From: an uncultured Bacteroidales bacterium
Lineage (GTDB): Bacteria > Bacteroidota > Bacteroidia > Bacteroidales > P3
Direction: 5' to 3'
DNA length: 64,000 nucleotides
NCBI GenBank assembly: GCA_900318175.1
Contig: ONJQ01000002.1
Span: 62,001 to 126,000, forward strand
In this document: positions 33,720-41,930 of the stretch, one piece after another
Numbering within the stretch: position 1 is the stretch's first letter
Layout of the letters: every line of letters starts with the position of its first letter
Translations under genes and position numbers: made by a program
The notes under the pieces: generated by a model
Told to the model about the DNA's origin: nothing
The model's input: the letters and a program-made list of their open reading frames with translations, nothing else
Database searches by the model: none

Positions 33720-34523
33720 TTATCCAATGATGTGGTTGGTGACAAGGTTTGAGATAAGGCTGTTGAGTGATTCCTGCGTGTTCTCGACGCGGATGTTGTC
33801 CTTCTGGGTCAACACCACGCTGTCCACGTTTTTCACCTTGGTGGGGGAACCGGAGAGACCCAGACGCTCAAATTCGGGGTTCACGTCGTCGGCAGTCCAC
33901 ACAGGAATTTCGAGGTGACGGTTTTTCAGCACCAGGTGGGCATGGCGGAAACGGGGACGCGGAGCACTGCCACACACGGTGACGAGGACGGGCATCGGTG
34001 CTTCGACAATCTCGGTACCGCTCGAAATGCGACGCTTGATGCGGATGCACTTCTCGTTCACCTCAAGCAGCTCTTCGGCATAGGTGATTTGGGGAATATC
34101 CATCTTCTCGGCCACTTGGGGACCCACCTGAGCGGTGTCGCCGTCGATGGCCTGACGGCCACCAAAAACGAGGTCGACGTGACCCAGTTTCTTCACAGCA
34201 CAGGAGATGGCGTAGGAGGTTGCGAGTGTGTCAGCACCGGCAAAACGGCGGTCGGACAGCACAAAGCCGTCGTCGGCACCACGGTATATAGCCTCGCGGA
34301 TAATCTCTTCGGCACGGGGAGGTCCCATGGTCACCACGGTGATGGTGGAGCCGGGGAGCGCCTCCTTGACTTGAAGAGCCATTTCGAGGGCGTTGAGGTC
34401 TTCGGGATTGTAGACGGCCGGAAGGGCAGAACGGTTGATGGTGCCTTCGGGGGTCATGGCCTCGGGTCCCACATTGCGGGTGTCGGGAACCTGCTTGGCC
34501 AATACTACGATTTTAATGCTCAT
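33720..34523 (-). CDS. etfB: Electron transfer flavoprotein, beta subunit
   Basis: This 267-residue subunit starts with IKIVVLAKQVPDTRNV, shows INRSALPAVYNPEDLNALEMAL (nucleotide-binding region) and GGRQAIDGDTAQVGPQVAE, and ends with the partner-binding segment. The GRQAIDGDTAQVGPQ region binds AMP in ordinary ETFs or a second FAD in bifurcating ETFs; sequence alone does not decide which applies here. It is 84 nt downstream of fabD in the same direction, linking fatty-acid synthesis genes to the ETF/dehydrogenase set. Confidence 0.96.
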   Translation of the reverse strand: MSIKIVVLAKQVPDTRNVGPEAMTPEGTINRSALPAVYNPEDLNALEMALQVKEALPGSTITVVTMGPPRAEEIIREAIYRGADDGFVLSDRRFAGADTLATSYAISCAVKKLGHVDLVFGGRQAIDGDTAQVGPQVAEKMDIPQITYAEELLEVNEKCIRIKRRISSGTEIVEAPMPVLVTVCGSAPRPRFRHAHLVLKNRHLEIPVWTADDVNPEFERLGLSGSPTKVKNVDSVVLTQKDNIRVENTQESLNSLISNLVTNHIIG

Positions 34524-34576
34524 ATTGTTCAGATTAATGATTCAACGATTGATTGTTGCTTGTTGTGTGTGGCTTC

Positions 34577-34599
34577 CCGCCGTGTGGAGTGGACGGCGG
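34577..34599 (-). promoter_or_regulatory. Intercistronic hairpin between fabD and etfB
   Basis: CCGCCGT (34577-34583) pairs with ACGGCGG (34593-34599). There is no T tail on the minus strand, so it is more likely a processing or stability element than a terminator. Confidence 0.4.
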
Positions 34600-34607
34600 C
34601 TGCTTAC

Positions 34608-35492
34608 TCAGCAGGCGGAATGGGCATCGGTTTCGGGGCTGATGCGCTTCACCATGCCTTGCAGGGCGGTGCCGGGACCCACCTCGATAAACTCAGTGGC
34701 GCCGTCGGCAATCATGTTCTGCACAGTGGCAGTCCAGCGGACGGGCGAGGTGAGCTGTGCCACCAGGTTGCGCTTTATCTGGTCGGGATTGTCGACCGGG
34801 GTGGCGCACACATTCTGATAGCAAGGGCAGATGGGCGTATGGAACTGGGTGCGCTCGATGGCTTCGGCCAGTTCAACACGGGCAGGCTCCATGAGGGGGC
34901 TGTGGAAGGCTCCACCCACGGCCAGGGGCACAGCGCGGCCTTTCAGCTCTTTCAGCCGGTCGCAAGCCTGAGCCACACCTTCCATGGTGCCGCTGATGAC
35001 CAGCTGGCCAGGCGTGTTGTAGTTGGCGGCAACCACCACCTGTCCGGCAGCGGTAATCTCGGCGCAGACATCCTCCACGGTCTTGTCATCCAGTTTCAGG
35101 ATGGCGGCCATGGTCGAGGGCTGTTTCTCGCAGCAACGCTGCATGGCGTTGGCACGGGCAATGACCAGTCGCAGACCGTCCTCAAAGCCCATGGCACCAG
35201 TGGCCACTAAGGCGCTGAATTCGCCCAGCGAATGGCCTCCCACCATGTCGGGCATGAATTCGCTGCCCATATAGGTGGCAAGGATTACGGAGTGGAGGAA
35301 GATGGCGGGCTGCGTCACTTTGGTCTGTTTCAAGTCCTCGGGGGTGCCGGCAAACATCAGGTCGGTGATGCGGAAACCTATAATATCGTTGGCTTGCTCA
35401 AAGAGCTCGCGGCAACGGTCGTTGTTGTCATAAAGGTCTTTGCCCATTCCTACGAACTGGGCGCCCTGTCCAGGGAAAACGTATGCTTTCAT
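34608..35492 (-). CDS. fabD: Malonyl-CoA:ACP transacylase FabD
   Basis: This 294-residue enzyme loads malonyl groups onto acyl carrier protein for fatty-acid elongation. Motifs are FPGQGAQFVGMG, GGHSLGEFSALV with the nucleophile Ser88, and GGAFHSPLM with catalytic His197. The length is normal. The frame extends to 35552 through an intercistronic hairpin; MKAYVFPGQG at 35492 is the proper start. It sits 74 nt after fabG and 84 nt before etfB. Confidence 0.96.
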   Translation of the reverse strand: MKAYVFPGQGAQFVGMGKDLYDNNDRCRELFEQANDIIGFRITDLMFAGTPEDLKQTKVTQPAIFLHSVILATYMGSEFMPDMVGGHSLGEFSALVATGAMGFEDGLRLVIARANAMQRCCEKQPSTMAAILKLDDKTVEDVCAEITAAGQVVVAANYNTPGQLVISGTMEGVAQACDRLKELKGRAVPLAVGGAFHSPLMEPARVELAEAIERTQFHTPICPCYQNVCATPVDNPDQIKRNLVAQLTSPVRWTATVQNMIADGATEFIEVGPGTALQGMVKRISPETDAHSAC

Positions 35493-35520
35493 GTTTGAGT
35501 GTCTTAGTTCAATAAATTGT

Positions 35521-35552
35521 GTGCGGAGAGAACCCATGGGTGCCCTCCGCAC
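35521..35552 (-). promoter_or_regulatory. Intercistronic hairpin between fabG and fabD
   Basis: GTGCGGAG (35521-35528) pairs with CTCCGCAC (35545-35552), enclosing the palindrome ACCCATGGGT (35532-35541). A T6 run follows on the plus strand only, where no gene needs terminating, so in the fab transcript it is probably a processing or stability stem. Confidence 0.5.
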
Positions 35553-35566
35553 TTTTTTATGCTTGA

Positions 35567-36313
35567 TTATAAACTGATACCTCCATCAATGCAGATTACC
35601 TGACCGGTGACGTACTCGGAGAGGTCTGATGCCAGGAAGAGGCTCACCCTTGCCACATCCAGCTCGGTGCCGGCGCGGTGCATGGGAATATCGTCGAGCC
35701 ACTTCTTGCGTGCGTCGTCGGGGATGGCGTCGGTCATGGCCGTCTGGATGAAACCGGGAGCAATGGCATTGCAACGGATGTTGCGCGAACCAAACTCCTG
35801 GGCAAAGGACTTGGTGAAACCGATAATACCGGCCTTGGCAGCTGAATAGTTGCACTGGCCGCCGTTGCCGTTCACGCCAACCACAGAGCTGGTGTTGATG
35901 ATGCTTCCACTGCGTTTCTTCATCATGTAGGGGATGAAAGCCTTGCAGTAGTTGAACACCGAGCGCAGGTTAATTTGGATGACCAGATCCCAATCTTCGG
36001 GGGACATGCGGAGCAACAGGTTGTCGCGGGTGATGCCGGCATTGTTCACAATGGCATCCATGCGTCCGTAGCGCTCGATAACCGTCTTGGCCAAGGCCTC
36101 GGTCTGAGCCCAGTCGGCTGCGTTGGCAGTATAGAATGAGCAGTCGGGATTGATGGCTTTCAGTTTCTCCATCAGTTCCACACTGCTGTCGGTCTCTTTA
36201 AGATCGGTCACAATCACCGTGGCTCCCTCTTCGGCGAAGAGTTCAGCCGTGCGGCGGCCAATGCCGCGTGCAGCACCCGTAATAAGGGCTATCTTGTTTT
36301 CTAACAGGTTCAT
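35567..36313 (-). CDS. fabG: 3-oxoacyl-[ACP] reductase FabG
   Basis: This 248-residue SDR enzyme reduces beta-ketoacyl-ACP with NADPH. The cofactor motif TGAARGIG is at residues 12-19 and NNAG at 90-93. The catalytic residues are Ser143, Tyr156 and Lys160 (SSVVG...NYSAAKAG), with the same 13-residue Ser-Tyr spacing as in E. coli FabG. The length is typical. It lies between fabZ and fabD in the minus-strand fab run. Confidence 0.95.
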   Translation of the reverse strand: MNLLENKIALITGAARGIGRRTAELFAEEGATVIVTDLKETDSSVELMEKLKAINPDCSFYTANAADWAQTEALAKTVIERYGRMDAIVNNAGITRDNLLLRMSPEDWDLVIQINLRSVFNYCKAFIPYMMKKRSGSIINTSSVVGVNGNGGQCNYSAAKAGIIGFTKSFAQEFGSRNIRCNAIAPGFIQTAMTDAIPDDARKKWLDDIPMHRAGTELDVARVSLFLASDLSEYVTGQVICIDGGISL

Positions 36314-36431
36314 GTTGTGTAGTTTTTATGTCGTTTCTAAATCTTAATGATGAGCATTGCGCCCATACAATTCATAAAACATATCAACGCACAAATGTGA
36401 TTATTATTGTGTGTCTCGGAAAAATAATGAG

Positions 36432-36851
36432 CTACTGTTTGTCTACCAGCACAAACGACAGCTTGCCCTTGCAGGCAACCTTGCCGTCCACGTATGCTGT
36501 AGCGTCGACAAAGAAGATGAGGCCCTTGCGTGCCGTGATGCGGGCATTCACCGTGATGGTGTCGCCGGGATGCACGGGCTGGCGGAAACGCACTTCGTTC
36601 AGACCGCTGTAGAGGGTCAGACGGTTGTGTAACTCATCCAGCAACAGGACGGCGGACGACTGTCCCATGATTTCGCACAGAATCACACCTGGCACAATGG
36701 GGTTTCCGGGGAAGTGTCCTTGCAGGAAGAACTCGTCGCCGCGCACATGGTAGTGGGCTATGGCCATATCGCCTTCCATTGTCATATCATCCACCAACAG
36801 CATCGGTTCGCGGTGGGGTAAGAATTGCTTAATCTCTTCTCTTGTCATCAT
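36432..36851 (-). CDS. fabZ: 3-hydroxyacyl-[ACP] dehydratase FabZ
   Basis: This 139-residue hot-dog-fold enzyme dehydrates beta-hydroxyacyl-ACP to trans-2-enoyl-ACP. The signature LQGHFPGNPIVPGVILCEIMGQ carries the catalytic His46 and Glu60, and the N-terminal FLPHREPMLLVDDM is typical. Start could be Met1 or Met2 (36851/36848). It is 59 nt after fabF and 118 nt before fabG. Confidence 0.93.
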   Translation of the reverse strand: MMTREEIKQFLPHREPMLLVDDMTMEGDMAIAHYHVRGDEFFLQGHFPGNPIVPGVILCEIMGQSSAVLLLDELHNRLTLYSGLNEVRFRQPVHPGDTITVNARITARKGLIFFVDATAYVDGKVACKGKLSFVLVDKQ

Positions 36852-36910
36852 AAATGCGAAACTATTAGATTATTCACTATTCTGGATTGTCCAGTTACAA
36901 TCAAATGTGT

Positions 36911-38152
36911 TTATTTCACTCGTCTCAGGGCCACACAAGCGTTCTGACCGCCAAAGCCGAACGAGTTGGACAGTGTGATGTCAACCATGCTCTTGCGGGC
37001 CTTGTTGGGGATGTAGTCGAGGTCGCAAGCGGGGTCGGGTTCCTGATAGCCGATGGTCGGAGGCAGCACACCGTTCTTGATGGCCAAGGCACAGACAATC
37101 AGCTCCACGGCGCCGGCAGCTCCCAGCATGTGGCCGAGCATTGACTTGGTCGAGCTGATTTCCACCTTGCGGGCAACCTCTTCACCCAGAGCTTTCTTGA
37201 TGGCCATCGTCTCACTGGCATCATTCAGCGGGGTGCTGGTGCCGTGAGCGTTGATGTACATCTTCTCCGTGGGTTGGAAACCGGCCTCTTCGGCAGCCAG
37301 GCGGATGGCCTCGGCGGCGTTGCGTCCCTCGGGGTGGGGAGCTGTGTAGTGGTAGGCGTCGCAGGTGTTGCCGTAGCCACTCACCTCAGCATAAATCTTG
37401 GCACCGCGCTTGCGGGCGCACTCCTCGCTCTCCAGAATCAGGATGCCGGCGCCTTCGCCCATCACGAAACCTTTGCGGCGGGCATCGAAAGGCACTGAAG
37501 CCGACAGCGGGTCGGGATTCTGTGTGAGAGCCTTCATGTTGTTGAAGCCTGCCAGTGCGATGTCGCAGATGGCACTCTCGGCACCACCGCAAATCATGGC
37601 GTCGGCACGTCCCTCACGTATCAAGCGGTAGGCCTCGCCCACGGCGTGGGTACCAGTGGCGCAAGCGGTCACTACGGGCAGGTTGGGGCCCTGGCAATTG
37701 TACTTGATGGCCACGTTGGCCGAACCGATGTTGGCAATCATCATGGGGATGAAGTGAGGCGACACACGGCGTGTGCCCTCTTCCATCAGCTTGGTGTGTT
37801 CGGCATTGAAGGTCTTGATACCACCGATACCTGAACCCACAGCGCAGCCAATGCGCATGGGGTCAACGTCCGTGCCCACCTGCAGCCCGCTGTCCGTCAT
37901 TGCCTGATGGGCGGCGGCAAGGGCAAAGAGGGTGTACATGTCGTTGCGACGGATGGTACCCTTGTCAATGTCATACTCTTCGGGATTGAAATTCTTCACC
38001 TCAGCGGCCACATGCACGGGCAAGTTTTCGCTGTGAGGGGCTGCAATGGGGGCTATGCCGCAACGGCCAGCTATCAGCCCTTCCCATAAACTCTCGATGT
38101 TGTTGCCAAGCGGTGTCACACACCCGAGGCCAGTTATATATACCTTATTCAT
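36911..38152 (-). CDS. fabF: Beta-ketoacyl-[ACP] synthase II FabF
   Basis: This 413-residue elongating condensing enzyme shows ITGLGCVTPLGNN at the N-terminus. The active-site cysteine is Cys164 in VVTACATGTH, with His303 in NAHGTSTPLND and His341 in STKSMLGHMLGAAG, giving the Cys-His-His triad. It ends with NSFGFGGQNACVALRRV. It is 64 nt downstream of fabH. No acpP lies beside it, although acpP-fabF is a common pairing elsewhere. Confidence 0.96.
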   Translation of the reverse strand: MNKVYITGLGCVTPLGNNIESLWEGLIAGRCGIAPIAAPHSENLPVHVAAEVKNFNPEEYDIDKGTIRRNDMYTLFALAAAHQAMTDSGLQVGTDVDPMRIGCAVGSGIGGIKTFNAEHTKLMEEGTRRVSPHFIPMMIANIGSANVAIKYNCQGPNLPVVTACATGTHAVGEAYRLIREGRADAMICGGAESAICDIALAGFNNMKALTQNPDPLSASVPFDARRKGFVMGEGAGILILESEECARKRGAKIYAEVSGYGNTCDAYHYTAPHPEGRNAAEAIRLAAEEAGFQPTEKMYINAHGTSTPLNDASETMAIKKALGEEVARKVEISSTKSMLGHMLGAAGAVELIVCALAIKNGVLPPTIGYQEPDPACDLDYIPNKARKSMVDITLSNSFGFGGQNACVALRRVK

Positions 38153-38216
38153 ATTGTTTCTTTTTTAGTGTTGTTAATACTATACTTATAAGAGCCAACT
38201 GGCTCGTTCATTTTCA

Positions 38217-39167
38217 TTAATACTCCATGAGCAATGAGCCAGTGGTAAAACCAGCTCCGAAACCACTCATCACAAGCAGGTCGCCACGCGAGATCTTGTT
38301 GGCTCGTACCAACTCGTCAAGCAAGATGGCTATACTGGCTGACGAGGTGTTGCCATACTTCTGCACCGTAGTAGGATACTGCTCGGGGTCGCCGCCCAGA
38401 TATTGCTCAATACCCTTGATGATACGCATATTGGCCTGATGGAGGAGAAAGTATTTGATATCCGATACCTGATGGTTCGTATCCTTCAACAGCGCACTGA
38501 TCTCCGAAGAGCAATTGGACACGGCATTGCGGAACACCTCGCGGCCTTGCATAACCATGGGATGATCCAAGTACACGCCTTCCACCTCAAAGGGGGTAGG
38601 CTCCAAACGGTTGCGCTGGTACAGAACTTCGGTGTTGCTGATGGTCGTGGTGCGGGCGCCAAAGTATTTGCCCCCATCTGTCACCACAGCGGCGCCGGCG
38701 CCGTCGCCAAACAGGACGGCGGTCTCACGTTGCTTCCAACTGCAGAAACGTGTGGGCTCCTCGGCGGCAAGCACAAGAATCTTGTGGGCGCGACCAGTCT
38801 GAAGGAACGACTCAGCGACATCCAATGCGTAGACAAAACCAGCACAGGCTATCCTGATGTCAAAGCAGGGGCAGTGGGCTCCTATGGCTCCTTGAATTAT
38901 GCAACTCATCGAGGGGTAGACATAGTTATTGTTTACGTTGGAGCAGATGATGTAATCCAATTCTTCTGCCTTGATTCCGGCGGATTCGAGGGCAAGGGTT
39001 GATGCGGTCTTGGCTAAGTCAAATAAGCTTTCGTCTGTGAGAATGCGACGGGTTTCGATACCTGTTCGGGTGCGAATCCATTCGTCGCTGGTGTCGAAGA
39101 ACTCTGTAAGCATGTCGTTGGTCACGACCTTCTTGGGCAGAGCGCTTCCAGTTCCGATAATTTTCAT
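38217..39167 (-). CDS. fabH: Beta-ketoacyl-[ACP] synthase III FabH
   Basis: This 316-residue enzyme initiates fatty-acid synthesis by condensing acetyl- or branched acyl-CoA with malonyl-ACP. The catalytic triad is Cys108 (IRIACAGF), His243 (LHQANMRI) and Asn273 (YGNTSSAS). DEWIRTRTGI and GDGAGAAVV are family-typical. It is the first gene of the minus-strand lipid block. The primer specificity (straight versus branched chain) cannot be read from sequence alone. Confidence 0.93.
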   Translation of the reverse strand: MKIIGTGSALPKKVVTNDMLTEFFDTSDEWIRTRTGIETRRILTDESLFDLAKTASTLALESAGIKAEELDYIICSNVNNNYVYPSMSCIIQGAIGAHCPCFDIRIACAGFVYALDVAESFLQTGRAHKILVLAAEEPTRFCSWKQRETAVLFGDGAGAAVVTDGGKYFGARTTTISNTEVLYQRNRLEPTPFEVEGVYLDHPMVMQGREVFRNAVSNCSSEISALLKDTNHQVSDIKYFLLHQANMRIIKGIEQYLGGDPEQYPTTVQKYGNTSSASIAILLDELVRANKISRGDLLVMSGFGAGFTTGSLLMEY

Positions 39168-39308
39168 ATTAGTTTTCTTTCTTCTTTTATCAAAAAGGGC
39201 ATTTTTACCCCTTTTTATATTTCTAAACCAAGTTGCAAAGAAACAACGAAAGTTTGATACCTAAATGTTAAATTTAGTCTTTAATGCAATAATGTTTGCC
39301 AATGGGCG

Positions 39309-39344
39309 TTATTTTGGGCGAAATCGTCTTATTTTGGGCGAAAT
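39309..39344 (+). promoter_or_regulatory. Two direct repeats upstream of the LytTR regulator gene
   Basis: The 16-mer TTATTTTGGGCGAAAT occurs at 39309-39324 and again, identically, at 39329-39344, giving a 20-bp period (about two helical turns). The downstream repeat ends 20 nt before the LytTR start. LytTR proteins bind pairs of direct repeats about 21 bp apart, so this is a plausible autoregulatory site. A partial third copy (AATGGGCG) precedes at 39301-39308. Confidence 0.65.
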
Positions 39345-39364
39345 TTGTTAAATAATACATCGCG

Positions 39365-40237
39365 ATGAACCCTGTAGAACAGTTAAAATTATATATTCCG
39401 AAGTTCCTGACACAAAAAAAGACCATCATTCTTTTCTTTTCTTTGGTAATGTTCTTTTGTGCCTTTTTTGTCGTTGTCTACCACCCTCTCGGTTTGTTAA
39501 ATCCCCCTTCCGCACTCACAACGTTGGACTATCGGCTATACTCGATCATCCTTGTCCTCATCGGTCTGGTTGTCCTCAGCATCAGCCGTCATCTACTTTT
39601 CCTTGTCCAACGACGTGCCGAGATGAAGCTAAGTTCCTATTTTATATGGGTTGGGGTTGAATTTGTTGTCCTTTTGGTTTCACTGACAGCCGCTGCCAGA
39701 TGGCTCAACGAGGATGCCGCCGTCCCCCTCTTCACCCAGGTAGGTCGCGTGTTCGCCGCAGTCATCATCCTCCTTACTGTGCCTTATATCATCACTTTCC
39801 TTGTTTTCATGCTGCAACAGAAACGGTTGGAGATAGCCACGCTCACCAACCAACTCACCGAAAGCGCGGCGGAGAAGTCCGCCGAAGTGCGCGACGACGT
39901 CCTCCAATTCTATGACAAAGGAGGGCGGCTCGTATTCGTCACCAAACGTAACAACATCCTCTACATCGAAGCGGCTGACAACTACACCGTAATCCACTAC
40001 ATCAGCGGCGACAAGGAGGACTCCCTCGTGCTCCACAATTCGTTGCGGAGTATTGCCGAGACCTTTGCCTCGCAGGGCATGGTGCGCTGTCATCGAGGCT
40101 ACCTTGTCAATCTCGCCAATGTCAGATACCTGCGTAAAGAGAAGGACGGGCTCGTACTCGAAATCGCTTATTGCGACCGCCTCATCCCCGTTTCCAAAAC
40201 CTATGCACAGGACGTGGTCCAGCAATTCGCCAACTGA
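39365..40237 (+). CDS. Membrane-anchored LytTR-family DNA-binding regulator
   Basis: This 290-residue protein has four predicted membrane helices in its N-terminal half (about residues 22-43, 57-78, 93-112 and 125-147). A short coiled segment (QQKRLEIATLTNQLTES) follows, and then a C-terminal LytTR domain (about 190-288) with ILYIEAADNYTVIHY, MVRCHRGYLVNLANVRYL and LIPVSKTY. There is no receiver domain, so it is not a classical response regulator; it probably senses something in the membrane. The two identical repeats just upstream suggest autoregulation. It is divergent from fabH, so it could also affect the fab cluster. That is inference. Confidence 0.88.
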   Translation: MNPVEQLKLYIPKFLTQKKTIILFFSLVMFFCAFFVVVYHPLGLLNPPSALTTLDYRLYSIILVLIGLVVLSISRHLLFLVQRRAEMKLSSYFIWVGVEFVVLLVSLTAAARWLNEDAAVPLFTQVGRVFAAVIILLTVPYIITFLVFMLQQKRLEIATLTNQLTESAAEKSAEVRDDVLQFYDKGGRLVFVTKRNNILYIEAADNYTVIHYISGDKEDSLVLHNSLRSIAETFASQGMVRCHRGYLVNLANVRYLRKEKDGLVLEIAYCDRLIPVSKTYAQDVVQQFAN

Positions 40238-40285
40238 ACTCCCCTCCCCTTCCGCTGCTTCTCCACTATATCGCCGCCATCACTT

Positions 40286-40368
40286 CCTCACTTCGAGGAT
40301 TAGTTTTCCAATGAAAATGGGAGAAATGAGGAACAAATGACGAAGAAATGAGGAAGAAGTACCGAGGA
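40286..40368 (+). repeat. Dispersed intergenic repeat, copy 3
   Basis: Bases 40286-40339 match 7231-7284 at 47 of 54 positions by hand alignment, including the GAAATGAGGAACAA core. It lies shortly after the LytTR stop and before the GlsB/YeaQ-like gene. Confidence 0.7.
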
Positions 40369-40480
40369 TACCCTTAACTCAGGATTCTCCCAGAGACTAT
40401 AGACTGTTAAAACTTGGAACTCGAACAATAAAATAACCACGAAGCCGTTATGAGATTATTAACAATTTAAATCAAGCAAT

Positions 40481-40732
40481 ATGTTGGGAATTCTATTTAC
40501 TGTAATTGTTGGAGCCCTGTCCGGCTTCTTGGCTGGCAAATTAATGAAGGGTTCCGGGTTTGGTTTTCTGGTAAACCTGCTGGTTGGTATTGTAGGTGGA
40601 TTCTTGGGTGGCAACTTGCTCGCCTGGTTGGGAATCAACTGGGGCAAGACCTTCATCGGCTACCTCGTCACCTCTCTGATAGGTGCCATTCTTCTGCTCT
40701 GGGTTGTCTCCCTCCTCACCAAGAAGAAATAA
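40481..40732 (+). CDS. GlsB/YeaQ/YmgE-family small membrane protein
   Basis: This 83-residue protein has three hydrophobic, glycine-rich helices with GALSGFLAGKLMKGSGFG, LLVGIVGGFLGGNLLAWLG and SLIGAILLLWVVSLL. This is the 'transglycosylase-associated' GlsB/YeaQ pattern. Members are induced by envelope or acid stress in other bacteria; the molecular role is unknown. It is a single gene ending with a KKK tail and followed by a terminator. Confidence 0.92.
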   Translation: MLGILFTVIVGALSGFLAGKLMKGSGFGFLVNLLVGIVGGFLGGNLLAWLGINWGKTFIGYLVTSLIGAILLLWVVSLLTKKK

Positions 40733-40775
40733 CCAAAACATTCAGAATTCTATTGCTCAGTAATCCGGGCAACTA

Positions 40776-40809
40776 AAAAGTAGGACATGTTTTGACAGGT
40801 CCTACTTTT
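40776..40809 (+). terminator. Intrinsic terminator after the GlsB/YeaQ-like gene
   Basis: AAAAGTAGGAC (40776-40786) pairs with GTCCTACTTTT (40799-40809) over 11 bp; the A/T ends supply the tail. Confidence 0.85.
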
Positions 40810-40942
40810 CAGTATTGGAAAAATGGAACAATGATAGTATTTTGGGAAAAGTGTATTTTGCGATGTCATGTATAATAAAATAGGGATAGTTGCGTTTTAT
40901 AGAAAAAGTTGTTATGTTCTCACTTATCAATAGTAATTAGTT

Positions 40943-41800
40943 ATGCCGGGATTAAAACTCATTAAACCTCCGCGAATCAATATCAATCCCAAAAACAAGG
41001 GGTTTTGGAAACAGATTGGTATGATTATTATTGGTACCACCATCTCTCTAATATTCACCGTTGTGGCCACCAGACTATTGGAACATTCCCAGCGAGCCAA
41101 AGACCGCCGCCTATCGGCCATGATGGTAATAAGCAATATTGAAAAATTCGCCAGGAATATGGAGGAGCATGAAAGATACCTGTGCAGTCTCGACAGCACC
41201 GCCTCATGGCTGCTCAACACCCCCGTCGAAGACCTCGAACTATTGCCTGAAGATGAACTGAACAGCCTGATACAACAGTCCACTTCGTTTATTTTTATAT
41301 CATACGACAAGTCGACGGAGAGCATCTTCTCCAACAACATAGAAACTTGGAAGAACATGGGTAATGTGCTGTTTATCGACCGTGTGGGCGAATGCTTCTC
41401 GTCGATGCACCAAGTGGAGGAATATTGGAATAAATGGATGACGGATGCCAGCGAGATCATTCTTGATGTGAAACGTCATCCTGAGAATTACGAGGGCAGC
41501 ACGTTACCCATTAAAACCATCAACTCCGAGAAGGTGCGACACATGATGAGAGGTATCCATTACTTCAGGGCTTGGTTCACAAATGTGGCGGCCACCATGC
41601 GCTACCAGAACCGTCGCAACATGGTAGCCATCGGCATCACAGAACAGGAGGTGATGGACTTCACCGACACTCGCGAACAAGGAGATAAGATAACAGATGA
41701 TTCTCCCGACATCAGCCAATTCATCACTCCCCCCCTCAGCCGAGATAGCCTGACGACAAAACGCGACCTCGACGCACGACTGGAGGAATTGAAGAACTGA
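40943..41800 (+). CDS. Single-pass membrane protein of unknown function
   Basis: This 285-residue protein has a short basic N-terminus, one membrane helix (about residues 25-46, IGMIIIGTTISLIFTVVATRLL) and a long, mainly helical soluble part with HSQRAKDRRLSAMMVISNIEKF just after the helix. The shape recalls DUF6090-type Bacteroidetes proteins, but I could not confirm this. It is the first of several small envelope genes on the plus strand with lower G+C than the lipid block. No function can be assigned. Confidence 0.7.
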   Translation: MPGLKLIKPPRININPKNKGFWKQIGMIIIGTTISLIFTVVATRLLEHSQRAKDRRLSAMMVISNIEKFARNMEEHERYLCSLDSTASWLLNTPVEDLELLPEDELNSLIQQSTSFIFISYDKSTESIFSNNIETWKNMGNVLFIDRVGECFSSMHQVEEYWNKWMTDASEIILDVKRHPENYEGSTLPIKTINSEKVRHMMRGIHYFRAWFTNVAATMRYQNRRNMVAIGITEQEVMDFTDTREQGDKITDDSPDISQFITPPLSRDSLTTKRDLDARLEELKN

Positions 41801-41930
41801 GATTTGAGCATGGAGAATTGGCTGCTTCAGAAGGTCATCTCCATCCTCTTTTTTCTTTTTATGCGGGGGGGAGTGTAAGAAATCCGGCTTTTCTACGTCT
41901 ATATAGATAAAGCAAGACAAAACTTCTCCT

